DNA of 36,461 nt from an uncultured Thiotrichales bacterium. Lineage in GTDB: Bacteria; Pseudomonadota; Gammaproteobacteria; CAZUMV01. Position numbers and translations under genes: made by a program. Shown in pieces: positions 1 through 9,504 of this stretch. Below the pieces are notes generated by a model that searched no databases, was not told the DNA's origin, and saw only the letters and a program-made list of their open reading frames with translations. The DNA is taken from NCBI GenBank assembly GCA_938042355.1, contig CALIRD010000153.1:1-36461 (forward strand), written 5' to 3'. Numbering within the stretch: the stretch's first letter is position 1; every line of letters starts with the position of its first letter.

Positions 1-1
1 A

Positions 2-871
2 GCCGCCGACGGCCCTATGCCACAAACCCGTGAGCACATCCTGCTCTCGCGTCAGGTCGGTGTACCGTACCTGGTCGTATTCATGAACAAAGCCGACATG
101 GTAGATGACGAAGAACTGATCGAACTGGTCGAGATGGAAGTACGTGAGCTATTAGACGCCTACGAATTCCCCGGTGACGACACCCCCATCATCAAAGGTT
201 CAGCGCTTAAAGCATTAGAAGGCGACGAAAGCGACATCGGTGTACCGGCTGTAGAAGCACTGGTAGCCGCCATGGATGACTACATCCCGGAGCCAGAGCG
301 AGCCATTGACGGTGACTTCATCATGCCAGTCGAAGACGTCTTCTCCATCTCAGGTCGCGGTACAGTAGCTACCGGACGTATTGAGCGCGGCATCGTAACG
401 GTTGGCGAAGAGATCGAAATCGTCGGCATCAAAGACACCACCACCACAACGGTTACTGGTGTAGAGATGTTCCGTAAGCTACTTGACGAAGGTCGCGCAG
501 GCGACAACGTCGGAATCCTGTTACGTGGCACCAAGCGAGACGAGATTGAGCGAGGCCAGGTATTATGTAAGCCCAAGTCAATCAACCCGCACACCAAATT
601 TGAAGCTGAAGTGTACGTACTGTCAAAAGATGAAGGTGGACGTCATACTCCATTCTTCAATGGCTACCGTCCGCAGTTCTACTTCAGAACGACAGACGTA
701 ACCGGCGCCTGTGAGTTACCTAGCGGAACAGAGATGGTCATGCCTGGTGATAACGTCAAGATGGAAGTAACGCTGATAGCCCCGATAGCAATGGAAGATG
801 GTTTACGTTTCGCGATCCGCGAAGGTGGCCGTACCGTTGGTGCCGGCGTTGTTGCAAAGATAATCGAATAA
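2..871 (+). CDS. tuf: Elongation factor Tu, 5'-truncated by the window edge
   Basis: EF-Tu is the GTPase that carries aminoacyl-tRNA to the ribosomal A site. The open frame runs in from the left edge, starting with the codons for [10 protein letters not shown], which corresponds to about residue 107 of the E. coli protein. The P-loop and switch I are therefore outside the window. Visible are the guanine-specificity motif NKAD (about residue 29 of the fragment), the GSALKAL segment, and complete domains 2 and 3 ending in [10 protein letters not shown]. The ATG at 17 is an internal methionine, not the start. The stop is 18 nt before rpsJ, so tuf most likely heads or belongs to the same transcript. 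Identity of the family is certain; whether this is one of two tuf copies cannot be told. Confidence 0.97.
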   Translation, partial: AADGPMPQTREHILLSRQVGVPYLVVFMNKADMVDDEELIELVEMEVRELLDAYEFPGDDTPIIKGSALKALEGDESDIGVPAVEALVAAMDDYIPEPERAIDGDFIMPVEDVFSISGRGTVATGRIERGIVTVGEEIEIVGIKDTTTTTVTGVEMFRKLLDEGRAGDNVGILLRGTKRDEIERGQVLCKPKSINPHTKFEAEVYVLSKDEGGRHTPFFNGYRPQFYFRTTDVTGACELPSGTEMVMPGDNVKMEVTLIAPIAMEDGLRFAIREGGRTVGAGVVAKIIE

Positions 872-889
872 GATAATTGAGATAAAAAC

Positions 890-1201
890 ATGGCAAACGA
901 AAATATCCGCATACGCCTGAAGGCCTTCGATCACCGTTTAATCGATCGCTCGGCCAAAGAAATCGTTGAAACGGCGAAACGTACTGGCGCTCGGGTTAAG
1001 GGTCCTATCCCTTTACCTACGCGAAAAGAGCGTTTTACCGTACTGATTTCACCACACGTCAACAAGGATGCGCGAGATCAGTATGAACTGCGTACCCACA
1101 AGCGTTTGATGGATATTCTCGATCCTACCGATAAAACGGTAGATGCGTTGATGAAGCTTAATTTGGCCGCCGGAGTAGACGTACAAATAAAGCTTAACTA
1201 A
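890..1201 (+). CDS. rpsJ: 30S ribosomal protein S10
   Basis: S10 is part of the 30S head and, as NusE, joins the Nus antitermination complex in E. coli. The product is 103 residues, the same length as the E. coli protein, and aligns over its whole length (for example [21 protein letters not shown] at 42 onward in abbreviated form: [21 protein letters not shown]). It lies only 18 nt behind tuf, which leaves no room for the S10 leader found upstream of rpsJ in E. coli. The next gene, rplC, is 120 nt away, the largest spacer in this operon. Confidence 0.98.
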   Translation: MANENIRIRLKAFDHRLIDRSAKEIVETAKRTGARVKGPIPLPTRKERFTVLISPHVNKDARDQYELRTHKRLMDILDPTDKTVDALMKLNLAAGVDVQIKLN

Positions 1202-1321
1202 ATAAATATTATCTGACATACTACGCCCCCCTTGCGGCCCGGCTAATTAATTAGTGTGGGCCGCATGCGTATAATTAAGCGCATGAAAATGCCGAAAAAA
1301 CTCTGAATTGAGGTTGAATAG
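1202..1321 (+). promoter_or_regulatory. Structured rpsJ-rplC spacer with candidate promoter
   Basis: This 120-nt gap is the only long spacer in the ribosomal operon. A perfect TATAAT lies at 1270-1275, with a weak -35 candidate (TTAATT, 1247-1252) 17 nt upstream, so a start near 1282 is possible. The -35 candidate sits inside the hairpin at 1233-1265. A second short inverted repeat (CATGCG 1264-1269 with CGCATG 1280-1285) overlaps the -10 box. A good ribosome-binding site, GAGG at 1310-1313, is 8 nt before the rplC ATG. The role as promoter, attenuator or ribosomal-protein binding site is inference; no U-tract follows the hairpin. Confidence 0.4.
1233..1265. repeat. 8-bp inverted repeat enclosing a 12-bp palindrome
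   Basis: TGCGGCCC at 1233-1240 pairs perfectly with GGGCCGCA at 1258-1265. The loop between them contains the self-complementary CTAATTAATTAG (1243-1254), so the whole element can fold as one long stem with a small GG/TGT internal bulge. There is no run of T after it, so it does not look like a simple intrinsic terminator. Confidence 0.75.
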
Positions 1322-1957
1322 ATGTCTTTAGGACTAGTTGGAAAGAAGATCGGGATGACGCGTGTCTTTACGGAAGACGGTGCGTCTGTGCCCGTAACAG
1401 TCATAGAAGCCACTCCGAATCGTATTTCACAGGTGAAAACGGTCGAAACGGATGGTTATGACGCTATTCAGGTGACTACTGGCACCAAAAAATCCTCAAA
1501 AGTGAATAAAGCGGCTCAAGGCCACTTTGCCAAGAGCAAGGTAGAGCCAGGTCGTGGGTTATGGGAATTTCGTCTGGATGCTCCTAATGAGGAGTTGGCA
1601 GCGGGTTCTGAGCTGGGTCCTGACATGTTTGAGGCAGGCCAGGCAGTAGACGTAACCGGTACCAGTATTGGTAAAGGTTATGCCGGTGTCATCAAGCGTT
1701 GGCACTTCGCTGGTAAAGATGCCACACACGGCAACTCAATCAATCACAGAACTCCTGGCTCTATCGGTATGTGTCAAACACCGGGTCGAGTATTCAAGGG
1801 TAAGAAAATGACGGGCCATTTAGGCAACGTGCGCAGAACCATACAGAACCTGGAAATAGTTCGTGTGGATAACAAGCGCAGTCTATTGCTAGTAAAGGGC
1901 GCCGTACCTGGTTCTAAAGGCGGTAATGTAATCGTCAAGCCAGCGATTAAAGGGTAG
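1322..1957 (+). CDS. rplC: 50S ribosomal protein L3
   Basis: L3 is an early-assembly protein that binds near the 3' end of 23S rRNA and reaches toward the peptidyl-transferase centre. The product has 211 residues (209 in E. coli). The conserved [20 protein letters not shown] stretch contains Gln152, equivalent to the glutamine that PrmB methylates in E. coli L3. A GAGG ribosome-binding site is 8 nt upstream of the ATG. The gene follows the structured 120-nt spacer and precedes rplD by 7 nt, so it may be the first gene of a secondary transcript. Confidence 0.98.
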   Translation: MSLGLVGKKIGMTRVFTEDGASVPVTVIEATPNRISQVKTVETDGYDAIQVTTGTKKSSKVNKAAQGHFAKSKVEPGRGLWEFRLDAPNEELAAGSELGPDMFEAGQAVDVTGTSIGKGYAGVIKRWHFAGKDATHGNSINHRTPGSIGMCQTPGRVFKGKKMTGHLGNVRRTIQNLEIVRVDNKRSLLLVKGAVPGSKGGNVIVKPAIKG

Positions 1958-1964
1958 ATAGAAG

Positions 1965-2564
1965 ATGGAATTAGCAAACGCAAGCGGCGGCAAAGTGACA
2001 TTGAATGATGCTGTCTTTGGTGCCGACTTTAATGAGCCTCTGGTTCATCAAGCTGTCACTGCCTATCAGGCTGGTGGTCGTGCCGGAACGGTAAAGCAGA
2101 AAAACAGATCGGACGTTCGTGGTGGTGGTATCAAGCCCTGGAACCAGAAAGGTTCTGGTCGTGCTCGTGCTGGTACTTCACGTTCGCCTATTTGGCGTTC
2201 GGGTGGTGTGACCTTCGCTGCACGTCCACGCAGCTATAAGCAAAAATTGAATCAGAAAATGTATCGCGCTGCTATGCGTTCTATATTTTCCGAGTTGGCT
2301 CGTCAGGAGCGACTGGTTGTTTCCGGCATCAGTTTGTCTGAGCCTAAGACCAAGGCATTGACTGGTGAATTGAAAAACCTGTCAGCCGAGAATGCACTGA
2401 TCGTGGTAACTGAGGCTGACAAGAACCTTGAGTTGGCATCACGTAACTTGCCGCATACAGATTGTGTTGACGTGAAGAGCGTTAACCCGGTGAATTTGCT
2501 GCGTCATGACAAAGTGATACTCAGCCCTGAGGCGTTACAGAAGGTTGAGGAGTGGTTGGCATGA
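1965..2564 (+). CDS. rplD: 50S ribosomal protein L4
   Basis: L4 lines the polypeptide exit tunnel; in E. coli it also represses its own S10 operon through the leader RNA. The product has 199 residues (201 in E. coli). The long basic loop that enters the tunnel is intact (residues about 45-85, including [18 protein letters not shown] and SPIWRSGG). Its TGA stop overlaps the ATG of rplW (ATGA), suggesting translational coupling. Because the usual leader upstream of rpsJ is absent, any L4 feedback would need another target. Confidence 0.98.
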   Translation: MELANASGGKVTLNDAVFGADFNEPLVHQAVTAYQAGGRAGTVKQKNRSDVRGGGIKPWNQKGSGRARAGTSRSPIWRSGGVTFAARPRSYKQKLNQKMYRAAMRSIFSELARQERLVVSGISLSEPKTKALTGELKNLSAENALIVVTEADKNLELASRNLPHTDCVDVKSVNPVNLLRHDKVILSPEALQKVEEWLA

Positions 2565-2854
2565 ACGAAGCAAGAATAATGGATGTGCTAAGAGCACCTC
2601 ATGTCTCTGAAAAAGCGACTTACGCTGGTGAAAATGGTCAGTATGTATTTCAAGTTGCTCCGGATGCGAACAAGCGCGAGATTAAACTGGCGGTAGAGGC
2701 CTTGTTTGAAGTCAAGGTTAAGTCTGTCCGTGTGATTAATCAAAAAGGTAAGGTTAAGAGAAGCGGTGTGCGCATGGGGCGTCGCAACAATTTACGTAAA
2801 GCTTATGTGCGGCTCGAAGCCGGGCAAGAGCTTGAACTGATGAACGTTGAGTAA
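2561..2854 (+). CDS. rplW: 50S ribosomal protein L23
   Basis: L23 sits at the tunnel exit and is the docking site for trigger factor and SRP. I chose the ATG at 2561, giving 97 residues: it overlaps the rplD stop as ATGA, has GAGGAG at 2547-2552 with 8-nt spacing, and aligns with the E. coli N-terminus ([11 protein letters not shown]). A GTG at 2552 in the same frame would add three residues but overlaps that ribosome-binding site. The C-terminal rRNA-binding part ([18 protein letters not shown]) is conserved. Confidence 0.97.
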   Translation: MNEARIMDVLRAPHVSEKATYAGENGQYVFQVAPDANKREIKLAVEALFEVKVKSVRVINQKGKVKRSGVRMGRRNNLRKAYVRLEAGQELELMNVE

Positions 2855-2863
2855 GGCAGAACA

Positions 2864-3688
2864 ATGGCAACGATTAAATCAAAACCTACTTCACCTGGAC
2901 GTCGCTTTAAAGTAAGCACTGACAAGTCTGGCCTGCATAAAGGCAAGCCTTACGAGGGTTTGGTAGAAGCAAAAAGCAGAACGGGTGGTAGAAACAATAC
3001 CGGTCGCATCACTACACGTCATGTTGGCGGTGGTCACAAGCAGCGCTATCGTGTTATCGATTTCAAACGCACTAAAGACGCTATACCAGCGACTGTTGAG
3101 CGTATTGAATACGACCCAAATCGCACTGCTCATATTGCTTTGCTGAAATATGCGGATGGAGAGCGTCGTTACATTATTGCTCCACGCAAACTTGCTGCCG
3201 GTGACAAAGTTGTATCCGGTACGCATGCGCCGATTAAGGTCGGTAACTGTATGCCGTTAAGTAGTATTCCGGTTGGTTCGGTGGTTCATTGTATCGAGCT
3301 CAAGCCAGGTAAAGGCGCTCAGTTAATGCGCAGTGCCGGTACCTCGGCGCAATTGGTTGCCCGTGAAGGTGTCTACGCTACTTTGCGTTTACGTTCTGGC
3401 GAGATGCGCAAGGTGCTCAGTGAGTGCCGTGCCGTCATCGGTGAAGTTTCAAATTTCGAGCATAGTCTGCAAAAACTCGGTAAGGCTGGCGCCAAGCGCT
3501 GGCGCGGTGTTAGGCCGACAGTTCGTGGTGTAGCCATGAACCCGGTTGATCACCCGCATGGTGGTGGTGAGGGTCGTACTTCGGGCGGTCGTCATCCTGT
3601 TTCACCATGGGGTACACCGACCAAAGGCTATCGCACCCGTAGTAATAAACGTACTGATCGTTTGATCGTGCGACGTCGTAAGAAATAA
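2864..3688 (+). CDS. rplB: 50S ribosomal protein L2
   Basis: L2 is a primary 23S rRNA-binding protein needed for subunit joining and peptidyl-transferase activity. The product has 274 residues (273 in E. coli), with the OB-fold and SH3-like domains and the C-terminal conserved [15 protein letters not shown] segment, which holds the histidine equivalent to E. coli His229. The spacing is 9 nt after rplW and 12 nt before rpsS. Confidence 0.98.
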   Translation: MATIKSKPTSPGRRFKVSTDKSGLHKGKPYEGLVEAKSRTGGRNNTGRITTRHVGGGHKQRYRVIDFKRTKDAIPATVERIEYDPNRTAHIALLKYADGERRYIIAPRKLAAGDKVVSGTHAPIKVGNCMPLSSIPVGSVVHCIELKPGKGAQLMRSAGTSAQLVAREGVYATLRLRSGEMRKVLSECRAVIGEVSNFEHSLQKLGKAGAKRWRGVRPTVRGVAMNPVDHPHGGGEGRTSGGRHPVSPWGTPTKGYRTRSNKRTDRLIVRRRKK

Positions 3689-3700
3689 GAGGGATAGCAA

Positions 3701-3973
3701 GTGCCACGTTCACTAAAAAAAGGTCCATTCATTGATCATCATTTGATGAAGAAAGTGACCACTGCATCAGAGAATAACGACAAGCGTCCAATCAAGACCT
3801 GGTCTCGTCGTTCAATGGTAGCGCCTGAGATGGTTGGTTTGACGATCGCTGTGCACAATGGTCGTCAGCATGTGCCAGTGCTTATCTCGGAAAATATGGT
3901 GGGTCATAAATTGGGTGAGTTTGCGTTAACGCGAACTTTCAAAGGCCACATCGCAGATAAACAGGCTAAGTAG
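3701..3973 (+). CDS. rpsS: 30S ribosomal protein S19 (GTG start)
   Basis: S19 binds 16S rRNA in the 30S head with S13. The product has 90 residues (92 in E. coli) and begins [14 protein letters not shown], so the start must be the GTG at 3701. It is supported by GAGGGA at 3689-3694, 6 nt upstream. The C-terminal conserved segment [17 protein letters not shown] is present. This is one of two GTG starts in the ribosomal block, the other being secY. Confidence 0.97.
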   Translation: MPRSLKKGPFIDHHLMKKVTTASENNDKRPIKTWSRRSMVAPEMVGLTIAVHNGRQHVPVLISENMVGHKLGEFALTRTFKGHIADKQAK

Positions 3974-3981
3974 GAAAGACG

Positions 3982-4320
3982 ATGGAAGTAGCAGCTAAAT
4001 TAAAATCAACGAGCATCTCGCCACAGAAAGTGCGCTTGGTGGCTGATCAGGTTCGAGGCATGCCAGTAGAAAAGGCAATTGACTTGCTTGCTTACAGCCC
4101 CAAAAAGGCAGCTGGCCTGGTAAAGAAAGTGCTTGAGTCTGCGATTGCCAATGCCGAGCACAACGAAGGCGCTGATATCGACGAATTACACATATCAACA
4201 ATTTTTATTGATGCTGGTCCAATCTATAAAAGAATGCGTCCACGCGCTAAAGGTCGTGGTAACCGTATTCTCAAGCGTACCAGCCACATTACTGTCTGCG
4301 TCAGCGACACAAAGAGTTAG
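3982..4320 (+). CDS. rplV: 50S ribosomal protein L22
   Basis: L22 helps form the narrow part of the exit tunnel. The product has 112 residues (110 in E. coli). The extended beta-hairpin that reaches the tunnel is visible near the C-terminus ([19 protein letters not shown]). The gene is 8 nt behind rpsS and 5 nt ahead of rpsC. Confidence 0.98.
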   Translation: MEVAAKLKSTSISPQKVRLVADQVRGMPVEKAIDLLAYSPKKAAGLVKKVLESAIANAEHNEGADIDELHISTIFIDAGPIYKRMRPRAKGRGNRILKRTSHITVCVSDTKS

Positions 4321-4325
4321 AAATT

Positions 4326-5036
4326 ATGGGTCAAAAAATACATCCAGTAGGTTTTCGTTTAGGTATCTCGGCAGACTGGCAGTCACGCTGGTATGCAGAT
4401 GGTACTGACTATGCAGACTATCTGAATAACGATATTGAAGTACGCGCCTACCTTAAAGACAAGTTGTCACAAGCTTCAGTCAGCAAGGTGCATATCGAGC
4501 GCTCTAGTGGCTCGGCGCTGATTACTATTCATTCTGCCCGTCCGGGTATCGTGATTGGTAAGAAGGGTGAAGATATCGAGAAGCTGAGACTAACTGTCTC
4601 TGAGAAGATGGGTCTGCCTATGGCTTCGGTTCGAATTAATATCGAAGAAGTGCGCAAGCCTGAGACTGACGCCATGTTGGTTGCTGAATCAATTTCCCAG
4701 CAGTTGGAGCGTCGTATCATGTTCCGTCGTGCCATGAAGCGCGCGGTGCAGAACGCCATGCGTCTAGGTGCGTTAGGTGTGAAAGTAAATATTGCGGGTC
4801 GTTTGAATGGTGCGGAGATCGCGCGTACTGAATGGTACCGCGAAGGTCGAGTGCCACTACATACTTTAAGAGCTGATGTTGATTACGGCACAGCTGAAGC
4901 GAATACCACCTATGGCATCATCGGTATCAAAGTCTGGATCTTTAAAGGCGAGGTGATGGATTTTGGTGCAATAAGTGAGAAGAAGGACGAGCAGAAACCC
5001 GGTAGGGGTCGTCCAGGTCGTTCGAGGACTGAATAA
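4326..5036 (+). CDS. rpsC: 30S ribosomal protein S3
   Basis: S3 lies at the mRNA entry channel and contributes to helicase activity of the ribosome. The product has 236 residues (233 in E. coli), with an N-terminal KH domain (GxxG-type loop in [15 protein letters not shown], about 75-90) and the conserved C-terminal domain ([20 protein letters not shown]). The tail is basic and Gly/Arg-rich (GRGRPGRSR). Its TAA shares one base with the rplP ATG. Confidence 0.98.
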   Translation: MGQKIHPVGFRLGISADWQSRWYADGTDYADYLNNDIEVRAYLKDKLSQASVSKVHIERSSGSALITIHSARPGIVIGKKGEDIEKLRLTVSEKMGLPMASVRINIEEVRKPETDAMLVAESISQQLERRIMFRRAMKRAVQNAMRLGALGVKVNIAGRLNGAEIARTEWYREGRVPLHTLRADVDYGTAEANTTYGIIGIKVWIFKGEVMDFGAISEKKDEQKPGRGRPGRSRTE

Positions 5037-5449
5037 TGTTACAACCTAAAAGAACAAAATATCGCAAGATGTTTAAAGGCCGCAATCGCGGCTTGGCGCA
5101 AAGCGGTAATAAAGTAAGTTTTGGCGAATATGGCCTTAAAGCTGTGGGTCGTGGTCGTTTGACGGCTCGTCAAATTGAAGCGGCTCGTCGTGCTATGACT
5201 CGTCACGTTAAGCGTGTTGGTAAGATCTGGATTCGCGTATTTCCTGATGTGCCTGTTTCCAAAAAACCTCTTGAAGTTCGTATGGGTAAAGGAAAAGGTA
5301 ACGTTGAGTTTTGGGTCTGCAAAATTCAGCCAGGTCGTGTGTTGTATGAAATGGAAGGTGTTGATGAGCAGACTGCTCGTGAAGCGTTTGCGCTTGCTGC
5401 AGCGAAACTGCCATTCAAGACGACCTTTGTTTCAAGGACGGTAATGTAA
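5036..5449 (+). CDS. rplP: 50S ribosomal protein L16
   Basis: L16 contacts A-site tRNA and is a late-assembly protein. The product has 137 residues (136 in E. coli). The arginine in [13 protein letters not shown] is the equivalent of E. coli Arg81, hydroxylated there by RoxA/YcfD. Both ends overlap neighbours by one base (TAATG at rpsC/rplP and rplP/rpmC), implying tight translational coupling. Confidence 0.98.
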   Translation: MLQPKRTKYRKMFKGRNRGLAQSGNKVSFGEYGLKAVGRGRLTARQIEAARRAMTRHVKRVGKIWIRVFPDVPVSKKPLEVRMGKGKGNVEFWVCKIQPGRVLYEMEGVDEQTAREAFALAAAKLPFKTTFVSRTVM

Positions 5450-5652
5450 TGGACGCTAAAGACTTACGCGGTCAGAGTGTGGCCGAGCTCGAAGCAGAAT
5501 TGATCAAGTTGAAAAAAGAGCAGTTCGGCTTACGTATGCAACACGGTTCAGGAGAAAGCGCTGCGCAAAACCATTTGCACGGACAAACTCGCAAGGATAT
5601 AGCCAGAGTAAAAACTGTAATGAATGAAAAGAAAAAAGCAGGTGAGAGCTAA
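5449..5652 (+). CDS. rpmC: 50S ribosomal protein L29
   Basis: L29 is a small two-helix protein near the tunnel exit, next to L23. The product has 67 residues (63 in E. coli). The helical hairpin is recognisable: [20 protein letters not shown] followed by the [14 protein letters not shown] helix. It has one-base TAATG overlaps with rplP upstream and rpsQ downstream. Confidence 0.97.
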   Translation: MDAKDLRGQSVAELEAELIKLKKEQFGLRMQHGSGESAAQNHLHGQTRKDIARVKTVMNEKKKAGES

Positions 5653-5900
5653 TGAGCGAAGTGGCTAAAAAAGAACGCACCATGCGTGGTGTCGTTACCA
5701 GCGACAAAATGAACAAGACCATTACCGTCAAGATCGAGCGTAAAGTTCGTCACCCGGTTTATGGTAAGTACATCAAGCGTTCGAGCAAGGTTCATGCGCA
5801 TGATGAGAACAACACGGCGAAGCAGGGTGATATGGTTCTGATTACTTCGTCGAAGCCCGTATCCAAGACCAAGTCATGGTCATTGGTACGAGTTGTATAA
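5652..5900 (+). CDS. rpsQ: 30S ribosomal protein S17
   Basis: S17 is an OB-fold primary 16S rRNA-binding protein. The product has 82 residues (84 in E. coli) and carries the conserved [18 protein letters not shown] strand region and the [19 protein letters not shown] loop. In E. coli this gene ends the S10 operon; here only 24 nt separate it from rplN, so the spc genes continue the same unit. Confidence 0.98.
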   Translation: MSEVAKKERTMRGVVTSDKMNKTITVKIERKVRHPVYGKYIKRSSKVHAHDENNTAKQGDMVLITSSKPVSKTKSWSLVRVV

Positions 5901-5924
5901 AGCAGTACTGACAGGAATAAGACA

Positions 5925-6293
5925 ATGATTCAAATGCAGACAGTACTTAACGTGGCCGACAATAGCGGTGCGCGTCGAGTTCAATGCATCAAGGTGCTGG
6001 GTGGCTCACACCGTCGTTATGCTGGTATTGGTGATGTTATCAAGGTCAGTGTTAAAGACGCGATTCCACGCGGTAAGGTTAAAAAGGGCGAAGTCTATGA
6101 TGCAGTAGTTGTTCGTACTGCCAAAGGTGTTCGTCGACCTGATGGTTCCTTGATTCGTTTTGATACCAATGCAGCGGTTATCTTGAATGGCCAGTTGCAA
6201 CCTATTGGTACTCGTATTTTTGGTCCGGTAACACGTGAGTTGCGTACCGGAAAGTTTATGAAGATTATTTCGTTAGCACCGGAAGTGCTGTAG
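5925..6293 (+). CDS. rplN: 50S ribosomal protein L14
   Basis: L14 lies at the 50S face of the subunit interface and is the target of the silencing factor RsfS. The product has 122 residues (123 in E. coli) and matches end to end ([12 protein letters not shown] near the start, FGPVTRELR and ISLAPEVL at the end). The 24-nt spacer before it is too short to hold a separate spc promoter plus leader like that of E. coli. Confidence 0.98.
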   Translation: MIQMQTVLNVADNSGARRVQCIKVLGGSHRRYAGIGDVIKVSVKDAIPRGKVKKGEVYDAVVVRTAKGVRRPDGSLIRFDTNAAVILNGQLQPIGTRIFGPVTRELRTGKFMKIISLAPEVL

Positions 6294-6307
6294 GTCGCGA
6301 GGAAGTT

Positions 6308-6622
6308 ATGCAACGTTTAAAGAAAGGTGATGAAGTCATCGTAACGGCTGGTAAGGACAAGGGTCGCCGAGGCAAGATTATGTCGGTGCAAACCAATGGC
6401 CGTGTCGTCGTTGAAGGTGTGAACATGGCCAAGAAGCACAAGCGCGGTAATCCTAACGCAGGTGTCGAAGGTGGAATTGTAGACATCACTATGCCCATTC
6501 ATGCATCCAACGTGATGTTATTTAATGAGGCGAGTGGTAAAGGCGAGCGTATTGGTTACAAGACACTCGATAATGGTAAGAAAGTTCGTTATTTCCGTTC
6601 CAACGGCGAGTCTCTGGACTAA
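6308..6622 (+). CDS. rplX: 50S ribosomal protein L24
   Basis: L24 is an assembly-initiator protein located at the tunnel exit. The product has 104 residues, the usual length. The KOW motif is at the N-terminus ([20 protein letters not shown]), followed by [14 protein letters not shown]. The gene lies 14 nt from rplN and 14 nt from rplE. Confidence 0.98.
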   Translation: MQRLKKGDEVIVTAGKDKGRRGKIMSVQTNGRVVVEGVNMAKKHKRGNPNAGVEGGIVDITMPIHASNVMLFNEASGKGERIGYKTLDNGKKVRYFRSNGESLD

Positions 6623-6636
6623 CAGGTATTAAGGCA

Positions 6637-7176
6637 ATGGTTAGATTACAAGAATTCTATCAATCAGATGTAGTGCCCAAGTTGCAGGAGCAGTTTAAAT
6701 TCTCCAATACTATGCAGGTACCCAAGATTGAAAAAATCACCCTGAACATGGGTGTCGGTGAAGCGGTAGTGGATAAGAAAGTTATCACTAAAGCGGTTGA
6801 TGACATGACTAAAATTGCTGGCCAAAAGCCGGTTGTTTGTCTGGCGCGTAAATCAATCGCTGGTTTCAAGATTCGTGATGGCTGGCCAGTAGGCTGTAAA
6901 GTTACTCTACGTGGTACTCGCATGTATGAGTTTCTGGACCGTCTGATTACTATCGCTATCCCACGTATTCGAGATTTCCGTGGTATGAATGCCAAGTCTT
7001 TTGACGGGCGCGGTAATTACAGTATGGGTGTGAAAGAGCAAATCATCTTCCCGGAAATTGATTACGACAAAATTGATGTGATTCGCGGCCTGGATATCAC
7101 GATCACAACATCAACTAATAATAATGATGAAGCCAAGGCGTTGCTCGAAGCTTTCTCATTCCCATTCAGGAAATAG
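6637..7176 (+). CDS. rplE: 50S ribosomal protein L5
   Basis: L5 binds 5S rRNA and the P-site tRNA elbow. The product has 179 residues, identical in length to the E. coli protein. Conserved parts include [26 protein letters not shown]-like segment ([20 protein letters not shown]) and [14 protein letters not shown]. It is preceded by a 14-nt spacer and followed by rpsN after 9 nt. Confidence 0.98.
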   Translation: MVRLQEFYQSDVVPKLQEQFKFSNTMQVPKIEKITLNMGVGEAVVDKKVITKAVDDMTKIAGQKPVVCLARKSIAGFKIRDGWPVGCKVTLRGTRMYEFLDRLITIAIPRIRDFRGMNAKSFDGRGNYSMGVKEQIIFPEIDYDKIDVIRGLDITITTSTNNNDEAKALLEAFSFPFRK

Positions 7177-7185
7177 GTAGTAACG

Positions 7186-7491
7186 ATGGCTAAAACTTCA
7201 ATGATTATGCGTGAGAGAAAGCGTGCCAGATTAGTGGCGAAGTATGCGGACAAGCGTGCGGCTCTCAAGAAAATTATTAACGATCAAAATGTAGATTTTG
7301 ACGAGAAAATGGATGCGGTCGAAGCATTGCAAAAATTACCACGTGATTCGAGCAAGAGCCGTGGAAGAAATCGTTGCCGTATGACCGGGCGACCACATGG
7401 CTATTACCGCAAGTTTGGTCTGAGTCGAAACAAATTACGTGAAATGGCGATGTCGGGTGCGATACCTGGCCTGGTCAAGGCAAGCTGGTAG
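7186..7491 (+). CDS. rpsN: 30S ribosomal protein S14, zinc-independent form
   Basis: S14 is part of the 30S head near the A site. The product has 101 residues, the long form typical of gammaproteobacteria. It lacks the CxxC pairs of the short zinc-binding form; only one Cys is visible in [19 protein letters not shown]. This means the ribosome copy encoded here does not need zinc for S14. Confidence 0.98.
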   Translation: MAKTSMIMRERKRARLVAKYADKRAALKKIINDQNVDFDEKMDAVEALQKLPRDSSKSRGRNRCRMTGRPHGYYRKFGLSRNKLREMAMSGAIPGLVKASW

Positions 7492-7499
7492 GTGACGTT

Positions 7500-7892
7500 A
7501 TGAGTATGAGCGATCCAATTGCAGATTTGTTAACACGTATTCGTAACGGTCAGTCTGCCAAGAAAACTTCGGTAGTAGTGCCTGCCTCTAAAGCCAAGAT
7601 GGCTGTCTTGAAGGTATTGAAAGACGAAGGTTACATAACAGACTTTAGTAGCAACAACGAGACCAAGGCTGAAATTACGGTTGAGCTTAAGTATTACCTG
7701 GGTAAGCCGGTAATTGAAAAGATCAGACGTATTAGTAGACCTGGGCTTAGAATTTTCAAGAACAAAGATGAGATTCCTGCGATTAACAATGGTCAGGGTA
7801 TTTCAATCGTCTCTACTTCAAGAGGCGTAATGACTGATCGAGCTGCTCGCGCGTTAGGCGAAGGTGGCGAGATTATTTGTTCGGTGTTTTAA
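7500..7892 (+). CDS. rpsH: 30S ribosomal protein S8
   Basis: S8 is a primary 16S rRNA-binding protein and, in E. coli, the repressor of the spc operon. The product has 130 residues, the same as in E. coli. Start: [17 protein letters not shown] aligns with the E. coli N-terminus, so the ATG at 7500 is preferred to the in-frame ATG at 7506. The rRNA-binding C-terminal signature [13 protein letters not shown] is intact. Confidence 0.98.
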   Translation: MSMSDPIADLLTRIRNGQSAKKTSVVVPASKAKMAVLKVLKDEGYITDFSSNNETKAEITVELKYYLGKPVIEKIRRISRPGLRIFKNKDEIPAINNGQGISIVSTSRGVMTDRAARALGEGGEIICSVF

Positions 7893-7909
7893 CTTAGAGA
7901 TTTATGTAG

Positions 7910-8443
7910 ATGTCAAGAATAGCAAAAGCGCCAATAACCGTTCCATCTGGTGTTGATATTAATATCAACGGTCAGACAGTGAATGTTAAAGGGTCAAAAG
8001 GAAACATCGCACTTGATGTACACCACAGCGTAGCGGTAAAGCTTGACGATGGTGTCTTGAGTGTCAGTCCAGTCGATGAAAAGAGTACTGACTGGTCAAT
8101 GAGTGGAACCATGCGTTCCTTGTTGAGCAATTCAGTCACTGGCGTAACTGACGGTTTTGAAAAGAAGCTGGAGTTGGTTGGTGTTGGTTATCGTGCGCAG
8201 GCACAAGGCCAGAAGCTGAACCTGACTCTGGGTTTCTCTCATCCGGTGGTACACGAGTTACCTGCCGGCATTAAAGTAGAAACCCCCAGTCAAACTGAAA
8301 TAGTTGTATCTGGTATTGATAAACAGAAAGTTGGACAGGTAGCGGCTGAGATTCGCGCCTATCGTCCGCCTGAGCCTTACAAGGGCAAGGGTGTGAAATA
8401 TGCCGATGAGCGAATCATCCGCAAAGAAGCCAAGAAGAAGTAG
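7910..8443 (+). CDS. rplF: 50S ribosomal protein L6
   Basis: L6 sits near the GTPase-associated centre. The product has 177 residues, the E. coli length, with two related domains and the conserved end [19 protein letters not shown]. The N-terminal GVDININGQ segment is encoded by an 18-bp perfect palindrome at 7952-7969, just 42 nt into the gene. A 17-nt spacer precedes the ATG. Confidence 0.98.
   Translation: MSRIAKAPITVPSGVDININGQTVNVKGSKGNIALDVHHSVAVKLDDGVLSVSPVDEKSTDWSMSGTMRSLLSNSVTGVTDGFEKKLELVGVGYRAQAQGQKLNLTLGFSHPVVHELPAGIKVETPSQTEIVVSGIDKQKVGQVAAEIRAYRPPEPYKGKGVKYADERIIRKEAKKK
7952..7969. repeat. 18-bp perfect palindrome inside rplF
   Basis: GTTGATATT followed directly by AATATCAAC. 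It encodes part of the conserved GVDININGQ segment of L6, so coding constraint explains the amino acids, though not the choice of synonymous codons. In mRNA it could form a short AU-rich hairpin near the start codon of rplF. Confidence 0.85.
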
Positions 8444-8449
8444 GTAACC

Positions 8450-8800
8450 ATGAATAAGAAAAATTCACGCTTACGTCGTGCTAAAAAAGCGCGCAGCAAT
8501 ATGCAGCGTAGAAACGCCGTGCGTTTGAGTGTGCATCGCACGCCAGCACATATTTATGCACAGATTATTGAAGGTTCTGGTAATACGCTTGCCAGTGCTT
8601 CTACCGTCGACAAGAGCCTGAAGAAGGATCTCAAGACCGGTGGCAATACAGATGCTGCAATCGCTGTTGGTAAATTAATTGCAGAGAGAGCTAAAGACAA
8701 AGGAATCGAAGCGGTTGCATTTGATCGTTCCGGTTTTAAATATCATGGTCGTGTGAAGGCGTTGGCAGATGCTGCGCGTGAAGCCGGCTTGAAGTTTTAG
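8450..8800 (+). CDS. rplR: 50S ribosomal protein L18
   Basis: L18 binds 5S rRNA together with L5. The product has 116 residues (117 in E. coli), with the basic N-terminal tail ([19 protein letters not shown]) and the conserved end [20 protein letters not shown]. Spacing is 6 nt after rplF and 8 nt before rpsE. Confidence 0.98.
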   Translation: MNKKNSRLRRAKKARSNMQRRNAVRLSVHRTPAHIYAQIIEGSGNTLASASTVDKSLKKDLKTGGNTDAAIAVGKLIAERAKDKGIEAVAFDRSGFKYHGRVKALADAAREAGLKF

Positions 8801-8808
8801 GAAATAAC

Positions 8809-9321
8809 ATGGCTAAACAAAACAAAATGGACCAAGGTCCATCAGATGGCTTACAGGAAAAGCTGGTTAACGTTAACCGGGTTGCCAAAGTAGTCAAAGG
8901 TGGTCGACAGTTTGGTTTCACAGCGCTGACGGTAGTTGGTGATGGTGAAGGCAAAATTGGCATTGGTTACGGTAAAGCCAGAGAAGTTCCATTGGCGATT
9001 CAGAAGGCGATGGAAAAAGCCCGTCGTGACATGATTACAGTGCCCATCGTTAATGGTACGTTGCAGTATCCAATCATGGGTCGTTACGGAGCGGCACGAG
9101 TCTATATGTCTCCTGCTTCTGAAGGTACCGGCATTATCGCGGGTGGCGCGATGCGTGCTGTATTTGAAGTGCTTGGTGTGAAGAACGTACTGGCCAAGTG
9201 TATTGGTACCAGAAACCATATCAATGTGGTCAAGGCTACAGTAGCTGGTCTGGAAACAATGACTTCTCCAGAAGCGGTTGCTGCCAAGCGTGGTAAAACT
9301 GTTGAAGAGATTATGGGTTAA
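8809..9321 (+). CDS. rpsE: 30S ribosomal protein S5
   Basis: S5 acts at the mRNA entry site and in decoding accuracy. The product has 170 residues (167 in E. coli). The N-terminal dsRBD-like domain ([20 protein letters not shown]) is followed by the C-terminal domain with [18 protein letters not shown]. Only 3 nt separate it from the small rpmD gene. Confidence 0.98.
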   Translation: MAKQNKMDQGPSDGLQEKLVNVNRVAKVVKGGRQFGFTALTVVGDGEGKIGIGYGKAREVPLAIQKAMEKARRDMITVPIVNGTLQYPIMGRYGAARVYMSPASEGTGIIAGGAMRAVFEVLGVKNVLAKCIGTRNHINVVKATVAGLETMTSPEAVAAKRGKTVEEIMG

Positions 9322-9324
9322 GTC

Positions 9325-9504
9325 ATGACTGATCTGAAAGTTACATTGAAAAAAAGCATGAGTGGCAAGCTCAAGAGTCATCAAGCTTGTGCGCGTGGCT
9401 TGGGTATTCGCAGAATGCATCATTCTGTGGTGGTTAAAGATACCCCTGAGAATCGCGGCATGATTAATAAAATCTCTTACATGTTGCAGGTAGAGGAAGC
9501 GTAA
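9325..9504 (+). CDS. rpmD: 50S ribosomal protein L30
   Basis: L30 is a small 50S protein. Direct translation from the ATG at 9325 gives 59 residues, [19 protein letters not shown] to EEA, ending in TAA; 59 residues is the usual gammaproteobacterial length. The conserved [17 protein letters not shown] segment and the [11 protein letters not shown] end identify it. The stop overlaps the rplO ATG by one base (TAATG). It is easily missed because it is so short. Confidence 0.96.
   Translation: MTDLKVTLKKSMSGKLKSHQACARGLGIRRMHHSVVVKDTPENRGMINKISYMLQVEEA

Noticed and set aside
8865-8878. 14-bp palindrome GGTTAACGTTAACC in rpsE
   Set aside because: It encodes the conserved VNVNR segment of S5, and 14 bp is short enough to be chance.
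8851-9423. 190-residue open frame on the minus strand across rpsE and rpmD
   Set aside because: It lies fully opposite two conserved ribosomal protein genes, resembles no known family, and has no ribosome-binding site; it is a shadow of codon bias.
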